Source of the DNA: CAZICM01 sp964537685 | Lineage (GTDB): Bacteria; Myxococcota_A; Polyangia; Polyangiales; Polyangiaceae | Length of the DNA: 64,000 bases | Assembly: GCA_964537685.1 (NCBI GenBank) | Contig: CAZICM010000001.1 | Location: 372,001 to 436,000, forward strand | Reading direction: 5' to 3' | Shown here: piece by piece, positions 61,301 to 64,000 of the stretch | How positions within the stretch are numbered: the stretch's first letter is position 1 | Layout of the letters: every line of letters begins with the position of its first letter | The notes under the pieces: model-generated | What the model was told of the DNA's origin: nothing | Seen by the model: the letters and a program-made list of their open reading frames with translations, nothing else | Databases searched by the model: none | Translations under genes and position numbers: made by a program

Positions 61301-62048
61301 TCCGCTCTTTTCTCAGCCTTCGGTGGCCGATATCGATCAGGATAATGTGCCCGATATTATTGCGGCGGGTGGTTCGCTCAATTTGGCGATCAATCTTCAG
61401 GCTCAAAGCAATACGGGTTTGCAGGGCGATCACTTGATGGCGGTGTGGAGCGGTAAGACAGGTGCCATGATGCCTTCGTCGCCCTATTTGCTGGAGGATT
61501 TCTCGTTCTTTAATAGCCAGGCGGTGGCCGATGTATCGGGCGATGGCTATCCCGAGATTTTGGCTGGATCGGCCGGCTATTTCCTTCATGCGATCGATGC
61601 CTGCGGACGCGAACCCGCGGGATGGCCGAAGTTTACCGGGCAGTGGATTATTCCCACGCCTGCGCTTGGGGACATGGATGGAGACAATAAGCTCGAGGTT
61701 GCCGTGGGTACCCGCAATGGATGGCTCTATGTGTGGCATACCGAAGCCGCCGCGGATTCATCGGTTATTGAATGGGAAAGCTATCACCACGATAACCAAA
61801 ATACGGGCAATCTCGAGACTCCATTGACGCAGGGCAAGCGGGGAACGGGGCAGAATCCGCTTCAAGCCTCGATGTGCGCGCCCCCGGCCGGAACTGAGAA
61901 CGATATGGCGCCCCATGGTGGGTGCTTTTGCGCGTTGGCCGGTGCTGAGTCTAAGGATTCGCAAAAAGGAATGGGGTTCTTGGGCGGAGCGCTGGCCTTG
62001 GCGTTGGGTCTGTTGAGGCGGCGCCGCGCCCAGGTTGAAGTGCGTTAA
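58338..62048 (+). CDS. Subtilisin-family (S8) surface protease with FG-GAP repeats and MYXO-CTERM tail
   Basis: Exported protein of 1236 residues. The Sec-type N-terminus ends near SALAAW. The S8 catalytic residues are Asp117 (AITDSGI), His242 (RYGHGT) and Ser391 in the altered motif GTACSSEATG. Between Asp and His lie calcium-loop-like inserts (DCNGDG, DGIDDDNNGYIDD). The middle and C-terminal parts carry FG-GAP/VCBS-like repeats (ADLDGDGKRELIYP, GDLNGDGKQEIVV, ADVSGDGYPEIL). The last about 40 residues form a MYXO-CTERM-type tail: CFCALAG, a Gly/Ala/Leu helix and LRRRRAQ. This marks surface sorting in myxobacteria and supports the taxonomic assignment. AAAGGAAG precedes the ATG. Confidence 0.92.
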   Translation: MLKSKLRRMREIRLHNWLAIGALAGAAASVHPNSALAAWPPPESTPIADLKNPMYWPNDSGYGYSDKDDGQWNYYSFIPDPSGSVMPRPDETASGMSIDAAWRYTIGDDRVVLAITDSGIKWDEDDIIEKAWLNIKELATHKPLQSDGSACGGTGELDGFDCNGDGVLTVSDYKDTPTLTPDADADHPKGDRNRNGRLDAGDLISNFSDGIDDDNNGYIDDISGWDFMKNDNDPYDDTRYGHGTGEARDSTSQANNMIGSAGGCPKCRFMPMRVGDSFITDVNMFGKAVVYATDNGAKIIQCALGTINMTRFAQQALDYAYANGVLSVLSMADENSRHHNMPAAANHTLPVHAIQYDGSSATESTTYFSFHPCSNFGGQNFLSASGTACSSEATGQLSGISGLLYSAALKYNVSPPLLPGEAQNIFFMTADDIDVPESREPESLYRWSHKGFDQRFGYGRVNANRAVEAIRDGKIPPSVDIVSPRWFTVLYKDRVDQPIDIVGTVQAPRATSFDYIAEWAPGVQPLDDQFKVFHESPKNIPSNMIFGEAEPLAKLDIRTIDPTHERDSDSPYGENDYTITVRVRAVAHYSGDKGDIMGEMRRTYYVYSDPTLAKGFPIEVGDSGEGSPKMADLDGDGKRELIYPTSGGMVHVLKLTKTGPEPLAGFPFKTQYDDGLLSPAPTPTTPVYLNAPAYANKKVDVELARETIVNAPAIGDLNGDGKQEIVVTTFTGTIYAIGSDGAILSGFPKRLPEVPSCPLDPMAPKPTPCMDEQVRIARGAFASPVLVDMNGDAKLDIIQAAFDSKIYVFDSTGADVDGWPLDIHYNGTLSKEPARNRIFTTPAVGDFNEDGTPDLLIASNEKLGSGGQAGAAYLVDGRGNKAPNGAIFPNWPVSMTSLELFPLVAEGVPNSGVIARFDGKLAAIIHGNATLPLILPLDPGKQPSLTGTPENALPERPDLIDPNKMIRGVDPSSVFGPYSKASTPNTMLPLFSQPSVADIDQDNVPDIIAAGGSLNLAINLQAQSNTGLQGDHLMAVWSGKTGAMMPSSPYLLEDFSFFNSQAVADVSGDGYPEILAGSAGYFLHAIDACGREPAGWPKFTGQWIIPTPALGDMDGDNKLEVAVGTRNGWLYVWHTEAAADSSVIEWESYHHDNQNTGNLETPLTQGKRGTGQNPLQASMCAPPAGTENDMAPHGGCFCALAGAESKDSQKGMGFLGGALALALGLLRRRRAQVEVR

Positions 62049-62737
62049 GCCCTGGCCAAGACCAATCCCTTCACATTGGCCGCCCCTCCGCTTCGAAGGA
62101 TATCCGCGCATGCCTGAAGGGTGGCTCCCGTCGTATATACATCGTCCACCAGCACAATCCGAAGGTTTTGAACCGAACCTTGAAGCGCAAACGCCTGCTG
62201 CACATTGAGCAGGCGGCTTTTCTGGTCCAGCGTCGCTTGCTGCTCGGTTTGGCGAATGCGCACAAGTGTCCGGGTGTCGAGCCGCGCCGAGACTTCGTCC
62301 AGAATCGATTGTGCCAATAGGGCCGATTGATTGTAGCCCCGTTCGCATAGGCGTTTTGGATGGAGCGGCACGGGCATGACGACATCGGCACGAAGTCCGG
62401 CTTCGGCCGCCGCCCGTCTGAGCATTTGGCCAAGGGGGCGGGCGAGATCGGCGCGCCCTTCGAATTTAAAGCGGCGAAGGGCTGTGGCCAGCGCGCCTCC
62501 AAATTCTCCAAAAGCCTTAATCTCATACGAGCCTTCGGCCGGTGCGGAGAAAGCGGCGCTCGAGCGAACCACGGTCGAAGCACAGGCCGGACAGAAGGCG
62601 CTTCGCCGCTCCAGCGCTCCATCGCAGGCGGCACAGAGGCTAGGACTGATGGCTTCGGCAAACAGATGAGCGCCCGCCCCAAACAGCGCCCGCCAAACCG
62701 ATTGAATTGGCCCCGAGGGCCGTGAAGTGTTGACCAT
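62045..62737 (-). CDS. ComF-type phosphoribosyltransferase
   Basis: Protein of 230 residues. An N-terminal zinc-like Cys cluster (LCAACDG, CPACAS) is followed by a phosphoribosyltransferase domain with PVPLHPKRLCERGYNQS, and the PRPP loop VLVDDVYTTGATL near the end. This is the typical ComF layout. ComF proteins are linked to DNA uptake and to primary metabolism, but their exact reaction is unsettled. It is convergent with the S8 protease gene, the two stops overlapping by four bases. Start ATG at 62737. Confidence 0.93.
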   Translation of the reverse strand: MVNTSRPSGPIQSVWRALFGAGAHLFAEAISPSLCAACDGALERRSAFCPACASTVVRSSAAFSAPAEGSYEIKAFGEFGGALATALRRFKFEGRADLARPLGQMLRRAAAEAGLRADVVMPVPLHPKRLCERGYNQSALLAQSILDEVSARLDTRTLVRIRQTEQQATLDQKSRLLNVQQAFALQGSVQNLRIVLVDDVYTTGATLQACADILRSGGAANVKGLVLARA

Positions 62738-62917
62738 ACAAATAGATCATCGTGCCGAGCGAGCGCTTTGTTGCGTGAGGACGCAAAAAAAGTGGACATA
62801 AAATTAGAATGGCCGAACCCGTTTTGCGGTACGATAAAAGCGTCTTGCGCAATGGGCGGATGGTCCGGGCGCGCTTACGCCGATGAAAAAAGGGTTGCAT
62901 TTGCCAGGGAGAAGGTC

Positions 62918-64000
62918 TTGACCACGCCAAGCACGGCTGTTGAGTGGCGATGGACGGATGAGCGCGGCGTGCAGCGGAGCGTGCGGCTGGATGAGTTGCG
63001 GGCTGCGCTCACCAATAAGGTATTGGCTCCTTCTACGCTGGTGTGGCGTACAGGCATGACCGAATGGTTGCCTGCTTCCGCCGTTCCCGAGCTTTCCACG
63101 GCGGTTCCCAAGGCGCAGGCCGCCACGCCAAAGCCTCAAGCCGTTATGCCCGCGGCTCCGGCGGCGCCCAAACAGGCCGCTCCAGGCCCCTCCCACGCAG
63201 CGGCTGCTCCCAGTCCCTCGGGTGCGGATGCCTCCGATGCGATGAGAGCGAAGGTATCAGGCCGTACGCTGACGGGGATGACCGCGCCTTCCGCGCCCGC
63301 AAAAGAGGGCGGCCGGGCCGAGATGCCGAGTATCCCGATTGTGGTGCCTGCGGCGGGCGGTGCCCAGGAAGCGGCGCGCCGCACGGCGATTACACAGCCG
63401 CCCGCATATAGTCCGGGGGCCGTGCCTGCCGACGCGATGCCCGTTATTCCCAAGGCGTCCAATGTGCCTTCGGCGGCGCTCACAAGCCTGGTGGGACCTG
63501 CATCGGGACCTGTATCTGGGCGGGGCGAACGGGTATCGCTGTGGCCTGAGCAGAGCTTCGAAGACGAAGAAGAGATTGTCAGCACATTTGTCGATGATGG
63601 CAAGGATGCGGGCAAACACGAGGCGCTGCCTCCAGCCAAGCCTGCCGAAGCAGCCGCGCCCGCGCCCGCGCCCGCCGCAAAAGCCGCCGCGTCCGCGGGC
63701 GAGAGCCCAAAGGCTGCGAAGACACCGGTGAGGGCGCCCAATCCCGCGGGATTTTCGCCCAAAGAGACGATGCCCGGTCTGGGCAATCAAAAAGCGGCAG
63801 CCGAACCAAAGAAAACGTCGCCCGCGGATGATCCGCGCGGAGGATATCCACCGCTTCTGCCGCGTAAAGAAGCGCCCAAAGCCGTTGTGGCCGCGCCTGC
63901 GCCCGCCGCAAAACAGGCTTCAGGCTTTACACCCGCGAAGCCGCCTGTGCAGGCAGCCAAGCCCAAAGTCGCGCCGGCCGAGATGACCAAGCCGATGACG
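62918..64000 (+). CDS. GYF_2-domain protein, partial at the window end
   Basis: Open frame of 361 codons from a TTG at 62918 to the window edge with no stop, so the gene is incomplete. TTG is favoured by GGGAGAAGG just upstream; no ATG exists before the domain. The first about 65 residues form a GYF_2-like domain (VEWRWTDERGVQRSV, APSTLVWRTGMTEWLPASAVPEL). The rest is a long Ala/Pro/Lys-rich, probably disordered region with acidic patches (SFEDEEEIVSTFVDD). In myxobacteria such GYF_2 proteins often end in a membrane helix, which would lie beyond this window. The function is unknown. Confidence 0.78.
   Translation, partial: MTTPSTAVEWRWTDERGVQRSVRLDELRAALTNKVLAPSTLVWRTGMTEWLPASAVPELSTAVPKAQAATPKPQAVMPAAPAAPKQAAPGPSHAAAAPSPSGADASDAMRAKVSGRTLTGMTAPSAPAKEGGRAEMPSIPIVVPAAGGAQEAARRTAITQPPAYSPGAVPADAMPVIPKASNVPSAALTSLVGPASGPVSGRGERVSLWPEQSFEDEEEIVSTFVDDGKDAGKHEALPPAKPAEAAAPAPAPAAKAAASAGESPKAAKTPVRAPNPAGFSPKETMPGLGNQKAAAEPKKTSPADDPRGGYPPLLPRKEAPKAVVAAPAPAAKQASGFTPAKPPVQAAKPKVAPAEMTKPMT

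Noticed and set aside
62804..63990. Minus-strand frames over the GYF_2 gene
   Set aside because: They are Ala/Gly- or Arg/Pro-rich mirror frames of the plus-strand Ala/Pro/Lys-rich tail without recognisable domains.

Overview
The window looks like a chromosomal segment of a myxobacterium (Myxococcota, probably Polyangia-like) or a close relative. The best evidence is a secreted protease that ends in a MYXO-CTERM-type tail. Supporting evidence is the density of surface lipoproteins with Gly/Ser-rich linkers, three multidomain Ser/Thr protein kinases, FG-GAP/VCBS repeat proteins, DUF2169 genes beside vgrG, and a DUF1501/CXXCH lipoprotein cluster. No rRNA, tRNA, CRISPR array, phage or transposase gene was recognised. 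All family assignments come from reading motifs; no database search was run.

Layout. 0-8.4 kb: secreted and housekeeping genes (FG-GAP lipoprotein, GH44 glycoside hydrolase lipoprotein, small zinc/TM protein, DEAD-box helicase, trypsin-like protease lipoprotein). 8.4-13.7 kb: minus-strand, defence-like group with a membrane NACHT ATPase that has a SUMF1-like segment and a dipeptide repeat, a translationally coupled DUF488 pair, and a DUF2200 gene. 13.8-18.6 kb: oxidoreductase, a 42-nt tandem repeat, a hypothetical protein, a PAS-STAS regulator, and an Rpn-like gene with a partial downstream copy. 18.7-26.9 kb: orphan type VI secretion vgrG island (VgrG, spike-like partner, two DUF2169 proteins and five proteins of unknown role). 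27.2-33.5 kb: AAA/DUF1703 ATPase and a three-gene DUF1501/CXXCH lipoprotein operon.

33.6-41.6 kb is a signalling region. It starts with a zinc-finger/kinase/globin/alpha-beta-hydrolase fusion next to a divergent SDR gene, followed by an FHA kinase, a TM protein and an Omp85-like protein in one operon. 41.75-49.5 kb opens with a clear cobalamin riboswitch. Behind it lie a lipoprotein, a PEGA kinase, a TonB-dependent receptor with an N-terminal TPR region, and a coupled lipoprotein; I suggest this is a cobalamin-responsive surface uptake module. 49.5-53.4 kb holds lipoproteins, including a tandem Cys-rich pair. 53.5-64 kb holds a beta-CASP nuclease, an AAA ATPase with a probably frameshifted partner, selA, the MYXO-CTERM subtilisin, a ComF-type protein, and the 5' part of a GYF_2 protein that runs off the window.

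The most unusual items are the kinase-globin-hydrolase fusion, in which the hydrolase nucleophile position appears to be Gly; the cobalamin riboswitch upstream of a lipoprotein and TonB-receptor region; and the NACHT protein with its hexanucleotide repeat tract.
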